From: an uncultured Holophagaceae bacterium
GTDB taxonomy: Bacteria; Acidobacteriota; Holophagae; Holophagales; Holophagaceae
Assembly (NCBI GenBank): GCA_903913215.1
Contig: CAIWKE010000016.1
Span: 1 to 63,454 of the forward strand
Direction of reading: 5' to 3'
DNA length: 63,454 nucleotides
Notes under the pieces: generated by a model
The model's input: only the letters and a program-made list of their open reading frames with translations
Told to the model about the DNA's origin: nothing
The model's database searches: none
Part shown: piece after piece, positions 26,333-34,056 of the stretch
Position numbering within the stretch: position 1 is the first letter of the stretch
Layout of the letters: each line of letters starts with the position of its first letter
Made by a program: the position numbers and the translations under genes

Positions 26333-28804
26333 GTGGACCCTAAACCCAGCCATGTGAGGTCCGCAGTGTTCAGCATCATCCCTGACGGCGCAGACTACCG
26401 GGAGTTCGCCCTGCTCATGGATGGCCAGGGCGTGCTGCTGCGGATGGCCAAGCCCGAGGACGTCGAGCGCGTGGCGGCCTTCATGCAGGGGGTCTCCCGG
26501 GAGTCACTTGCCATGCGCTTCATGGGGGCTGTCTCGGGCATCTCCCGCAAGTTCGTGGAGGAACTCTGCTCCGGGGATCCCCAGTTGCGGGCCTGCCTGC
26601 TGGCGGTGGAGGGCGAGGGCGCAGACCAGGAGGTCCTGGGTCTGGGCAACTACGTGGGCCAGGGGGGCAGCAATGCCGAGGTGAGCTTTCTGGTGGCGGA
26701 CAAGCACCAGGGCCGGGGCGTCAGCAGCCTCATCCTCGAGAAGCTGGCTGGCCTCGCCGCCGCGGCTGGCTACGTGGGGTTCGAGGCTGATGTGCTCTAC
26801 GAGAACGAGAAGATGACCAACGTGTTCCGGGACTCTGGATTCGAGACGCGCCGAGCCATGGAGGGCGGCATCATCCATGTGCAGTTCCCCCTCAGCGCCC
26901 CCCAGGCCCAGCGGGAACGGGCGGAGATCCGTGAGCGCGTGGCGGCCGCGAATTCCCTGGTGCCCCTCTTGCGACCCGAGATCGTGGCCGTGGTCGGCGC
27001 CTCCCGGGACCCAGGCTCCATGGGCAACGCCATCTTCCGCCACATCCTTCAGAGCCGCTTCAAGGGCGTGGTCTACCCCGTGAACCCCCATGCGCGGGCC
27101 ATCGAGGGCGTGCAGGCCTACTCCTCCCTGGCCTCCCTGCCCGAAGCCCCGGATCTCGTGGTCCTGGCGGTGCCAGCCTCCAAGGTGGTGGCCCTGGCCA
27201 AGGAAGCCCTGGACCGTGGCGCCCGGGGCCTGCTGGCCCTGGCGGCGGGCTTCGCGGAGTCCGGCCCCGAGGGAGCCCGCCGCCAGGAGCGGCTCATGCG
27301 CCTGGTCCGCAGCCGCGGGGCGCGCCTGGTGGGGCCCAACTGCCTGGGCCTCCTGAACACCAATGCCTCCGTGCAGCTCAACGCCAGCCTTGCCACAGCC
27401 ATGCCACCCCGGGGCCGGGTGGGCTTCTTCAGCCACTCCGCTGCGCTTGGCGTGGTGATCCTGCAGTACGCCGCCGAGCGCGGCCTGGGCTTCTCCACGT
27501 TCGTGTCCGCGGGCAACCGGGCCGATGTGTCCGGCAACGACCTGCTCCAGTACTGGGAGGAGGATCCCGATACCGACGTGGCCCTGCTCTACCTGGAGAC
27601 CTTCGGCAATCCCCGGCGCTTCGCCCGCCTGGCCCGGCGCATCTCCCACCGCAAGCCCGTGCTCTGCGTGAAGAGCGCCCGCAGCCATGCGGGCCGCCGC
27701 GTGGCTCAGGCCCACATCGGCGCGAGCCCGCGGAACGACGCCGAAGTCGAGGCCCTCTTCCACCAAGCCGGCGTGATCCGCGCGGACACCCTGGAAGACC
27801 TTTTCGACATCGCCCTGCTGCTCTCCCACCAGCCCCTGCCCCGGGGCAACCGGGTGGCCATCATTAGCAATTCCGGCGGCGTGGCCACCATCTGCGCCGA
27901 TGCCTGTGAGTCCCGCGGCATCCACATCTCCGGTCCCGGCGTCGTGGACCTCCATGCCATGGCCACGGCGGAACACTACGAAAAGGCCTGCCTGGAGGCC
28001 CTGATGCACCCGGAGGTCGATGCCCTCATCGCCACCTTCGCCTGCATCGGCGGCTGTGATCCAGGCATGGTGGCCCGGGCCATCCGCCGCGCCGCCGTTC
28101 GGGCCGAGCGCAGTACCGGTGTGGCCAAACCCACCCTGCTCTCCCTCATGGGCGTCAGCGGCGCCGTACCCGTGGGTGCCACCTCCCTAGGCGAAAGCGG
28201 CGGTATCCACCGCATCTTCCCCTCCTACCGCTTCCCGGAATCCGCCGCCCTGGCCCTATCTAAGGTGGTCCAGTACGCCCAGTTCCGCATGCAGCCCCCA
28301 GGTCGCATCCTGGGCTATGAGGGGCTGGATGCAGGCCTGGCCCGGCAGCAGGTGGAGCGGCACCTGGAGGGCCACCGGGAGGACGCGATGCCCCCCTTCG
28401 AGGAGGCCCAGGCCAAGGCCCTGCTGGCCTGCTTCGGCGTGCCCCTGGCCACGCAGGTCCCAGATCCCCCGGCAGCCAAGGGGGCCCATGTGACCTTGAG
28501 CCTGTCTGCGGACCCGGATTTTGGACCCATCTGGCGCTTCCGCCGCCCCGGCGTGGGCTCCATCCTGCGCCTCACCCCCCTCACAGACCTGGACATCACC
28601 GAAGTGCTTCAGAAGATGCACCTGGAGCCCGCCTGCGGCCTGGCGGAAACCCTGGGCCGCCTGACCCACCTGGTGGAGGAGCTGCCCTGGCTGCACAGCC
28701 TCGAGGCCCAGGTCCTGGCCCCCGCCACTGCGCTTGGCGGCGCCCTGCCCCTCCAGCCCGGGCTGCACCTGGTGTTTTCCCAGGCCGGCTTCCGCACGTC
28801 CTGA
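26333..28804 (+). CDS. GNAT-acetyltransferase / ADP-forming acyl-CoA synthetase-like fusion (Pat-like)
   Basis: The 823-residue protein begins with a GNAT domain (about 28-185; VSFLVADKHQGRGVSSLILE is the acetyl-CoA loop). A CoA-binding Rossmann domain follows (about 205-330; VAVVGASRDPGSMGNAIFRH) and a succinyl-CoA-synthetase-like domain (about 345-500; GFFSHSAALGVVIL where ligases have SQSG). The last 160 residues keep the outline of an ATP-grasp domain but lack clear nucleotide loops, so ligase activity is doubtful. Such proteins acetylate and silence AMP-forming acyl-CoA synthetases. Here the GNAT is N-terminal, the reverse of Salmonella Pat. The start is a GTG at 26333; GTGs at 26354 or 26366 are possible. 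AcuB- and AcuC-like genes follow. Confidence 0.85.
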   Translation: MDPKPSHVRSAVFSIIPDGADYREFALLMDGQGVLLRMAKPEDVERVAAFMQGVSRESLAMRFMGAVSGISRKFVEELCSGDPQLRACLLAVEGEGADQEVLGLGNYVGQGGSNAEVSFLVADKHQGRGVSSLILEKLAGLAAAAGYVGFEADVLYENEKMTNVFRDSGFETRRAMEGGIIHVQFPLSAPQAQRERAEIRERVAAANSLVPLLRPEIVAVVGASRDPGSMGNAIFRHILQSRFKGVVYPVNPHARAIEGVQAYSSLASLPEAPDLVVLAVPASKVVALAKEALDRGARGLLALAAGFAESGPEGARRQERLMRLVRSRGARLVGPNCLGLLNTNASVQLNASLATAMPPRGRVGFFSHSAALGVVILQYAAERGLGFSTFVSAGNRADVSGNDLLQYWEEDPDTDVALLYLETFGNPRRFARLARRISHRKPVLCVKSARSHAGRRVAQAHIGASPRNDAEVEALFHQAGVIRADTLEDLFDIALLLSHQPLPRGNRVAIISNSGGVATICADACESRGIHISGPGVVDLHAMATAEHYEKACLEALMHPEVDALIATFACIGGCDPGMVARAIRRAAVRAERSTGVAKPTLLSLMGVSGAVPVGATSLGESGGIHRIFPSYRFPESAALALSKVVQYAQFRMQPPGRILGYEGLDAGLARQQVERHLEGHREDAMPPFEEAQAKALLACFGVPLATQVPDPPAAKGAHVTLSLSADPDFGPIWRFRRPGVGSILRLTPLTDLDITEVLQKMHLEPACGLAETLGRLTHLVEELPWLHSLEAQVLAPATALGGALPLQPGLHLVFSQAGFRTS

Positions 28805-28819
28805 ATTCAGGAGCCACCG

Positions 28820-29449
28820 ATGTTCGTCAAAGACATAATGCGCAGTCCCGTCACGACCATTGCACCGAGCCTCACTCTGGGCGAGGCCTTCGCGCTGTTC
28901 CAGGCGCGGGGCTTTCGCCACCTCCCCGTGGTCGACCATGGGCGGCTGGTGGGCGTCCTCACAGACCGGGACCTGCGCCTCGCCACCAGCGCCCTCATCG
29001 CCAGCCCTCACAGGATTGAGGAGCCGGTCTCCACGTCCATGAGCCACCCGGTTCTCACTGCGGATCCGCTGGATCCTGTGGAGGACGCCGCCCGCATCAT
29101 GCGTGAGCACAAGATCGGCTGCCTGCCCGTGGTGGACGGCTCGGAGCTGGTGGGCATCCTCACAGGGATGGACCTGCTGGACGCCCTCATCAACCTCACC
29201 GGCGTTTCCAGGCCCTCCTCGCGCATGGAAGTTTCTCTCACAGATCGCCCCGGTGAGCTGGCCCACCTCACGGCCTTCCTGGCGGAGCGCAACGTGAACA
29301 TCCACTCCATCCTCACGAGCCCCGGTCCGGAAGGCGACATCCGCACGGTGCTCCGCCTGAACTCCAGCCAGATTCGCCCCCTGGCGGAAGCCATGCGGGC
29401 GGATGGCTTCACGGTCCTTTGGCCCCTGCCCAAGCCATGGCCACACTGA
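28820..29449 (+). CDS. acuB: CBS-CBS-ACT domain protein, AcuB-like
   Basis: This 209-residue regulatory protein has two CBS domains (about 1-60 with MRSPVTTIAPSLTLGEAFAL and RHLPVVDHGRLVGVLTDRD; about 72-130 with IGCLPVVDGSELVGILTG) followed by an ACT domain (about 137-205; VSLTDRPGELAHLTAFLAER). The same arrangement is found in AcuB of Bacillus subtilis, whose gene lies between the acetyltransferase acuA and the deacetylase acuC. CBS pairs usually bind adenine nucleotides and ACT domains bind amino acids or other small ligands, so it may sense energy state for the acetylation system; its biochemical role is not established even in Bacillus. It begins 15 bases after the GNAT fusion gene and overlaps the start of the deacetylase gene. 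Confidence 0.85.
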   Translation: MFVKDIMRSPVTTIAPSLTLGEAFALFQARGFRHLPVVDHGRLVGVLTDRDLRLATSALIASPHRIEEPVSTSMSHPVLTADPLDPVEDAARIMREHKIGCLPVVDGSELVGILTGMDLLDALINLTGVSRPSSRMEVSLTDRPGELAHLTAFLAERNVNIHSILTSPGPEGDIRTVLRLNSSQIRPLAEAMRADGFTVLWPLPKPWPH

Positions 29450-30573
29450 TCCATCGCCCGGAGTATGCCGGGTACGACTTCGGACCGGAGCACCCCTTCA
29501 CGCCCGCGCGGCTGGACATGCTCCTGGACCTCCTGCGGGCGCTTGGCCATGAGGTCAGGCCCCAGGCCGGCCCTGCGGCCACCCGGGAGGAGATCCTCAC
29601 GGTGCACGAAGAGGCCTACGTGGCCACCGTGGAGGCCCTGGACCGCGGCGAGCCCCGGCCCCTGGCGGAAGCCCACGGCTTGGGCACCCCGGACAATCCC
29701 ATTTTCCCGGGCATGGACCTGGCCGCCCGCTGGCTGGTGGGCGGTGCCCTCCACGGCGCCCGGCTGCTCATGGCGGGCACTGAGCGGCGCGTGCTGCAGC
29801 TGGGCGGGGGCCTGCACCACGCGCAAAAGGACCGAGCCGAGGGCTTCTGCCTCTACAACGACTTGGCCGTGGCCATCCAGGACATGGTGACCCAGGGCTT
29901 CCGAGTGGCCTATCTCGACATCGACCTCCACCACGGGGATGGTGTCCAGAATCTCTTCTACAACCACGACCAGGTCCTCACCATCAGCCTCCACGAATCC
30001 GGCCACTACCTCTTCCCGGGCACGGGCCATGTCCAGGAAGTGGGTGGACCGAAGGCCCTGGGCACCACGGTGAACGTGCCCCTGGAGCCCTACACCGGCG
30101 CCGAGGACTACCTGGCAGCCTTCGAGGCCGTGGTGCCCCGGGCCCTGGCCTGGTTTCAACCGGACATCCTGCTGGTGCAGGCGGGGGCCGACGCCCACTT
30201 CGAGGATCCCCTGGGGGACCTGGCCCTCACGACCCAGACCTTCCAGACGCTCTTCAACCGGATCCTGGAGCTGGCGGACCAGTACACGCAGGGCCGGGTG
30301 CTCTTCACCCTGGGCGGCGGCTACGAGGCCCACGTGGTGGCCCGGGTCTGGACCCTGCTCACCCTCACCGTCCTCGGGCTGCCCCTGCCGGAACGCCTGC
30401 CCCCGGAGTGGGCCGAGCGCTGGCGGAAGCTGCTGGGACCGGGCAACGGCGCCCGACTCCACGACCCTGTGCCAGCCTTCCCGGCCTTGCAGGGTGGCGA
30501 AGCACGAACCCGCCGCAACCGCGACATCGTGACCCGCCTACTGGACCATCTCGTGCCGCACTGGGAGGCCTGA
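29437..30573 (+). CDS. acuC: Histone-deacetylase-family protein, AcuC-like
   Basis: This 378-residue zinc-dependent deacetylase of the class I/II HDAC superfamily shows GGGLHHAQKDRAEGFCLYND (about residues 129-148), the metal-binding YLDIDLHHGDGVQNLF (about 167-182), LVQAGADAHFEDPLGD (about 247-262) and the GGGYEAHVVARVW loop with the catalytic tyrosine. AcuC reactivates acetyl-CoA synthetase by removing acetyl-lysine; the preceding GNAT fusion and CBS-ACT genes complete an acuABC-like set. The longest frame begins at 29419, but the ATG at 29437 gives the usual N-terminus (HRPEYAGYDFGPEHP). It overlaps the preceding gene by 13 bases. Confidence 0.88.
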   Translation: MATLIHRPEYAGYDFGPEHPFTPARLDMLLDLLRALGHEVRPQAGPAATREEILTVHEEAYVATVEALDRGEPRPLAEAHGLGTPDNPIFPGMDLAARWLVGGALHGARLLMAGTERRVLQLGGGLHHAQKDRAEGFCLYNDLAVAIQDMVTQGFRVAYLDIDLHHGDGVQNLFYNHDQVLTISLHESGHYLFPGTGHVQEVGGPKALGTTVNVPLEPYTGAEDYLAAFEAVVPRALAWFQPDILLVQAGADAHFEDPLGDLALTTQTFQTLFNRILELADQYTQGRVLFTLGGGYEAHVVARVWTLLTLTVLGLPLPERLPPEWAERWRKLLGPGNGARLHDPVPAFPALQGGEARTRRNRDIVTRLLDHLVPHWEA

Positions 30574-30576
30574 AAA

Positions 30577-30889
30577 GATCACCACGAAGGGTACAAAGGC
30601 GCCCTTTGGACGCAGGAAGGACAAGAAGGAAGATTTGCCAGGGAGAAGGCGAATGGAATTGAGAGTTCTGGCACTGCGTCGCGCCATCACCAAGCGATGA
30701 TTTAACCGCAGAGAGCGCAGAGGCCCACCAACCCACCCAGCCCGCAGGCCTCAGAACGGCAACGGTATTTCTTCTGTCCCAGCGCATTCAATCGGATTGT
30801 CTTTCTCTGCGCCCTCTGCGTCTTCTGCGGTTCATTGCTTTTCCTTCGTGCCCTTGGAAATTCCTCCATCATGCTCTTCGTGGAGATCC
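30577..30889. repeat. Outer inverted arms, type A (CACGAAG iterations)
   Basis: The left arm includes GATCACCACGAAGGGTACAA starting at 30577. The right arm includes CTTCGTGCCC near 30844-30853 and CTCTTCGTGGAGATCC at 30874-30889, i.e. the reverse complement of ACCACGAAG-like units. Complementarity is imperfect. A related single arm lies at 9725-9752. Confidence 0.5.
30704..30832. repeat. Inner inverted-repeat element, type B (GCAGAG iterations)
   Basis: AACCGCAGAGAGCGCAGAGG begins at 30704, and the right arm, CTCTGCGCCCTCTGCGTC then TTCTGCGGTT, ends at 30832. The arms match those of the element at 19832-19920 closely, while the central sequences differ. The repeat is non-coding and placed between convergent genes in both cases. 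Confidence 0.7.
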
Positions 30890-30905
30890 CTTTCCCCGTT
30901 CGATC

Positions 30906-32750
30906 TCAAAGCAGCATCGCCAGCGCCATCTGCGCCTCGTCCAGGGAGTAGGGCTTGTGGAGGATGGCCACGCGGCCCATGCCCCGCAGGCGGGCCAGGG
31001 CATGCTCATCGGCATAGCCCGTGGCAATGAGCACTGGCAGCTCCGGCCGGAGCACCCGCAGGCGGGCCAGAGTCTCGACGCCGTTCATGCCAGGCATATT
31101 GATATCCAAAACCACCAAGTCGACCTTCTGACCGCCCTCGATCATCCCCAGGGCCTCCAGCCCCCCCTCCGCCACTTGCACCTGGTGGCCCAAGGCCTCC
31201 AGGATGCCCGGGGCACTGAGCCGCACCAGGGGATCATCGTCCACCAGGAGGATCTGGGCGGCGGGCACTTGGCGCAGCCCCAGCGTGGGCATGTCCTGGA
31301 CCAGGCGGCGCTTCTCGCCGGGGATGAGGGGTAGCCGGATCCGCACCTTGGTGCCCTTGCCCAGCTCGCTCTGGATCTCGATGGTGCCGTTGTGAGCCTG
31401 CACCGTTCCGAAGACCAGGGAGAGGCCCAGCCCCGTCCCGCTGCCTGTGGGCTTGGTGGTGTAGAAGGGCTCCATGGCCCGCGACAGGACCTCCGGCGCC
31501 ATGCCAAGGCCCGTGTCCTCCACCGCCAGCACCAGCTCCTCTTCGCCCAGCATGGAAGTGCGCAGCCGCAGGGTGCCGCCTTCGGGCATGGCGTCCATGG
31601 CGTTCACGCAGAGGTTCATCAGGGCTGTGGAGATGGCCGTGGCAGCACCCATGAGCTTGGGCAGCTCCGGGGCAAGATCCAGTTCCAGCCGGATGCGCTT
31701 CAGCGTGGTGCTGGAAAGCAACTCTGCTTCCTTCTCCACCAGCTCGTTCAGGTCCACCAGATCCGCTTCCTGGACCTCTTTGCGAGCGAATTCCAGGAGG
31801 TTCTTCACCAGGTCCCGACCCCGCAGACTGGCCTCGAGGATGAGACCCGCCTGCCGGGTATTCTCCCCGCCCCGCCGCTGGATGAGGGTGGAAACGGCCA
31901 TGATGGCCGCCAGAATGTTGTTCATGTCGTGGGCGATGCCGCCCGCCAGGCGGCCAATGCTTTCCATGCGCTGCAGGTGGTAGAGCTGGGTCTGGAAGAA
32001 GTGGCGCTCCTCTTCGGCCCGGCGCCGGGCCGTGATGTCGTGGATGATGGAGTAGATGCGCGGCTCCCCGTCCACGGACAGGGGGCTGCTGAAGACCTCC
32101 ACGTCCCGGGTCGACCCATCCGCCAGCCGGTGCTGGAACTCGAAAGTGTTCTGCGTCTGCTGCTGGATGTGGTCGAGGACCGCCCTCAACTGGGGCGAGG
32201 GTTGGACGCTGAGATCCTGCATCCGCTTCTGGCAGAGTTCCTCGACCGTCCAGCCGTAGAAGCGCTCCGCAGCCAAGTTGGCGCTGACAATCGCGCCATC
32301 CATGGGGTTGATCACCAGCATCACCGCATGACTCTTCTCAAAGAGGCTCCGGTAGCGGTCCTCGGAGTCCTTGAGGGCGACCTCCGTGGCCTTGAGTCCG
32401 GTGAGGTCCTTGCCGAACACGGAGATGGCAATGGGCCGCCCCCCCTGCTCCACCAACTGGAACGCGAGGTCCAGGATCCGGTTTCCGGCGAAGACGCGGT
32501 ACTCAGTCTGGTAATGAGCCTCTGCGAGGGCCAGATTGAACATGCCCCGCCAGAGGCTCACGAATTCCGGATCCGTGAACAGTTCCTCGGGCCGGTCCCC
32601 CAGCTTGATCTTGATACCCCGTTGCTGCTCGAAGTAATCGCAGTAGCGCTCGTTGAAGGAGAGCAGGCCAAAATTCAATGGGTCCACGGACCAGATGAAG
32701 TCATCCCCCTGCTCGACGATCCGGGTCATCCTTTCTCTCGATTCAAACAT
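30906..32750 (-). CDS. PAS-PAS hybrid histidine kinase with C-terminal receiver
   Basis: The 614-residue protein has no membrane helices and is probably cytoplasmic. Two PAS domains span about 5-120 and 130-245 (NPMDGAIVSANLAAERFYGW; DGEPRIYSIIHDITARRRAE). The HisKA phospho-acceptor lies in RLAGGIAHDMNNILAAIMAV (about 270-289). The HATPase has LMNLCVNAMDAMPEGG, VEDTGLGMAPEVL and GSGTGLGLSLVFGTV, and a receiver follows at the end (ILLVDDDPLVR, LDINMPGMNG, LHKPYSLDEA). It senses an intracellular cue, possibly redox or a small ligand, through PAS. It lies 30 bases downstream of the hemerythrin gene on the same strand, so an oxygen-linked signal is plausible but unproven. Confidence 0.9.
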   Translation of the reverse strand: MFESRERMTRIVEQGDDFIWSVDPLNFGLLSFNERYCDYFEQQRGIKIKLGDRPEELFTDPEFVSLWRGMFNLALAEAHYQTEYRVFAGNRILDLAFQLVEQGGRPIAISVFGKDLTGLKATEVALKDSEDRYRSLFEKSHAVMLVINPMDGAIVSANLAAERFYGWTVEELCQKRMQDLSVQPSPQLRAVLDHIQQQTQNTFEFQHRLADGSTRDVEVFSSPLSVDGEPRIYSIIHDITARRRAEEERHFFQTQLYHLQRMESIGRLAGGIAHDMNNILAAIMAVSTLIQRRGGENTRQAGLILEASLRGRDLVKNLLEFARKEVQEADLVDLNELVEKEAELLSSTTLKRIRLELDLAPELPKLMGAATAISTALMNLCVNAMDAMPEGGTLRLRTSMLGEEELVLAVEDTGLGMAPEVLSRAMEPFYTTKPTGSGTGLGLSLVFGTVQAHNGTIEIQSELGKGTKVRIRLPLIPGEKRRLVQDMPTLGLRQVPAAQILLVDDDPLVRLSAPGILEALGHQVQVAEGGLEALGMIEGGQKVDLVVLDINMPGMNGVETLARLRVLRPELPVLIATGYADEHALARLRGMGRVAILHKPYSLDEAQMALAMLL

Positions 32751-32780
32751 GCAGTTGCTCCCTGCCTACACCCCTGGGCC

Positions 32781-33293
32781 TCATTCGGGCACTCCCAGGT
32801 TGAAATCATCCAAGTTGAAGACGCCGGCAAAGGCCTCCCCCCGAGCCAGTGCCAGTGCGTCATCCTGAGCCCTGGCAAACCGCACGTAGTCCATGTCCAT
32901 GTCTTCGATGTGATGGTGGAACCAGTCCGCCAGGAAGGCCGCGACCTCCATGGTAATGGCCTCACCCTCCATGAGGCTGGTCTGGAAGTGCCGGACCTTG
33001 GCGAAGAGCTGGCTATGCTCCGCCACGTGGGCCATGAAGCTGGGATAGCCCATCTCCTTCATGAAGGCCTCTTCGGTTTTGAAGTGGTTCACCGTGTAAC
33101 TGGCCAGGAACTTCAAGGCCAGGCGGATTTTCTGCGTAGCGGCCCCCTCCCGGAAAGAGGCAGCCAGAGTCTCTATGAACTCGAAGAGTTCCTGGTGCTG
33201 AAGGTCCAGGATGCCGATGCCCGTTTCGTAGCGCTCGCTCCAGGGAGCGATGGAAAGGTGGCCCTCGCGGGATTGCTCCATGGGATTGGGCAC
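32781..33293 (-). CDS. Bacteriohemerythrin
   Basis: This 170-residue hemerythrin-domain protein contains the iron ligands in GILDLQHQELFEFIE (about 28-42), NHFKTEEAFMKEMGYP (about 70-85), HVAEHSQLF (about 89-97) and WFHHHIEDMDMDY (about 124-136), the full set for a di-iron oxygen-binding site. The C-terminal 25 residues extend past the usual domain. A GTG at 33293, with GAGG placed about five bases upstream, is favoured over the ATG at 33281. It is preceded by a cheY gene whose stop is seven bases away and followed by a PAS kinase. Single-domain hemerythrins bind oxygen for delivery or sensing in microaerophilic bacteria; which applies here is unknown. Confidence 0.88.
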   Translation of the reverse strand: MPNPMEQSREGHLSIAPWSERYETGIGILDLQHQELFEFIETLAASFREGAATQKIRLALKFLASYTVNHFKTEEAFMKEMGYPSFMAHVAEHSQLFAKVRHFQTSLMEGEAITMEVAAFLADWFHHHIEDMDMDYVRFARAQDDALALARGEAFAGVFNLDDFNLGVPE

Positions 33294-33300
33294 GACGACC

Positions 33301-33663
33301 TCAGAGGACCTTGTTCACGACTTCCAGGAGCTTCTCGGGGCTGAAGGGCTTCACGATCCAGCCTGTGGCCCCCGCCTCTTTGCCGCGCATTTTCATGCTC
33401 ATGTCCGACTCCGTCGTCAGCACCAGGATCGGCGTGAACTTGAACTCCGGCAGCGCCCGCAGCCGCGCCACGAGCGTGAGCCCGTCCATGCGCGGCATGT
33501 TCACATCCGTGATGATGAGATCCAGCTTCTTGCCTTTCGCCACCTCCAGGGCATGCACCCCGTCCTCCGCCTCCAGCACGTCGAAGGCCGCCCCCTTCAG
33601 GGTGAACGCGATCATCTGCCGCATGGTGCTCGAATCATCCACCGTGAGAATGCAACGGGCCAT
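33301..33663 (-). CDS. CheY-like single-domain response regulator
   Basis: The 120-residue receiver-only protein has acid pocket TVDDSSTMRQMI, phospho-acceptor aspartate in LIITDVNMPRMDGL (about residue 53), threonine in VLTTESD and lysine in GWIVKPFSPEKLLEVV, the classical chemotaxis CheY pattern. The frame continues upstream to 33729, but the ATG at 33663 is preceded by AGGAGTT and gives the standard CheY N-terminus. It leads a probable operon with hemerythrin and the PAS hybrid kinase. No cheA is visible, so the kinase that phosphorylates it may be the neighbouring hybrid kinase or one elsewhere. Confidence 0.9.
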   Translation of the reverse strand: MARCILTVDDSSTMRQMIAFTLKGAAFDVLEAEDGVHALEVAKGKKLDLIITDVNMPRMDGLTLVARLRALPEFKFTPILVLTTESDMSMKMRGKEAGATGWIVKPFSPEKLLEVVNKVL

Positions 33664-34056
33664 CACCAACTCCTGCTGAGAGAAGGTCCACTTCCACCGC
33701 TCCCGGCGAGGCCGAGACGAGCAGGGCACTGCGCAAGTTGGAGAATGGCCCCCTGAGTCGGCAGGGCTCTGGAAAATGGCGTCATGCAGTGTTCTCCGGT
33801 GGATGGGGGCCTGAGCCTAATGGAAAAGGCGCAACCAGCTGAGTCCGTGTGGACCTGACTGGTTGCGCCTCTGACTTGCAGACCTGATGTCTACCCGGCA
33901 AGGCGTTCTGCCCCGAAGACAGAACTCGTTACGTAGGACTCTTTCGGCCTGGGGCGGCCCGGACCTTAGAAACGTGCGTGACAATACCCCTCTGGGTCCG
34001 CTGTATTTGGAATGATTCGACTTCCTGAGCAGGACGGCATCCGGCATGCCCCCTGC
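33664..34056. other. 393-base intergenic region with two strong hairpins; possible small RNA on - strand
   Basis: I find no convincing protein gene. Next to the response regulator end, 34025-34060 can fold as CTGAGCAGG/CCTGCTCAG with an inner GGCAT/ATGCC pair and overlaps that gene's stop codon. Some 155 bases further on the - strand a 12-bp hairpin (33827-33870) is followed by CCTTTTCC. The stretch between them can form further stems, such as GTTCTG/CAGAAC on the - strand, so a structured RNA of roughly 150-190 bases is possible. The remaining part upstream of cheY shows nothing specific. Confidence 0.5.
33827..33870 (-). terminator. Candidate intrinsic terminator
   Basis: AGGCGCAACCAG (33827-33838) is the exact reverse complement of 33859-33870, with a 20-base loop that holds a small GTCC/GGAC stem. 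On the - strand the hairpin is followed directly by TTTTCC. It lies about 190 bases past the response regulator stop codon, so it ends either that message or a separate small RNA. Confidence 0.65.

Larger units (their letters stand above)
30574..30905. other. 332-base intergenic region filled by nested inverted repeats
   Basis: No gene is apparent here. The space between the convergent acuC-like and hybrid kinase genes is largely made of two nested inverted-repeat types. Outer arms contain CACGAAGG iterations (30577-30600 and about 30838-30889) and inner arms contain GCAGAG iterations (30704-30723 and 30805-30832). Between the inner arms is about 80 bases of ordinary sequence. I see no clear terminator, promoter or RNA gene. 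Confidence 0.6.

Noticed and set aside
33871-34020. Cyclic-di-GMP (GEMM) riboswitch or other known RNA class
   Set aside because: CGAAAG and GCCGGGTAG fragments were suggestive, but the conserved GACGCAAAGC core and tetraloop-receptor arrangement are missing.
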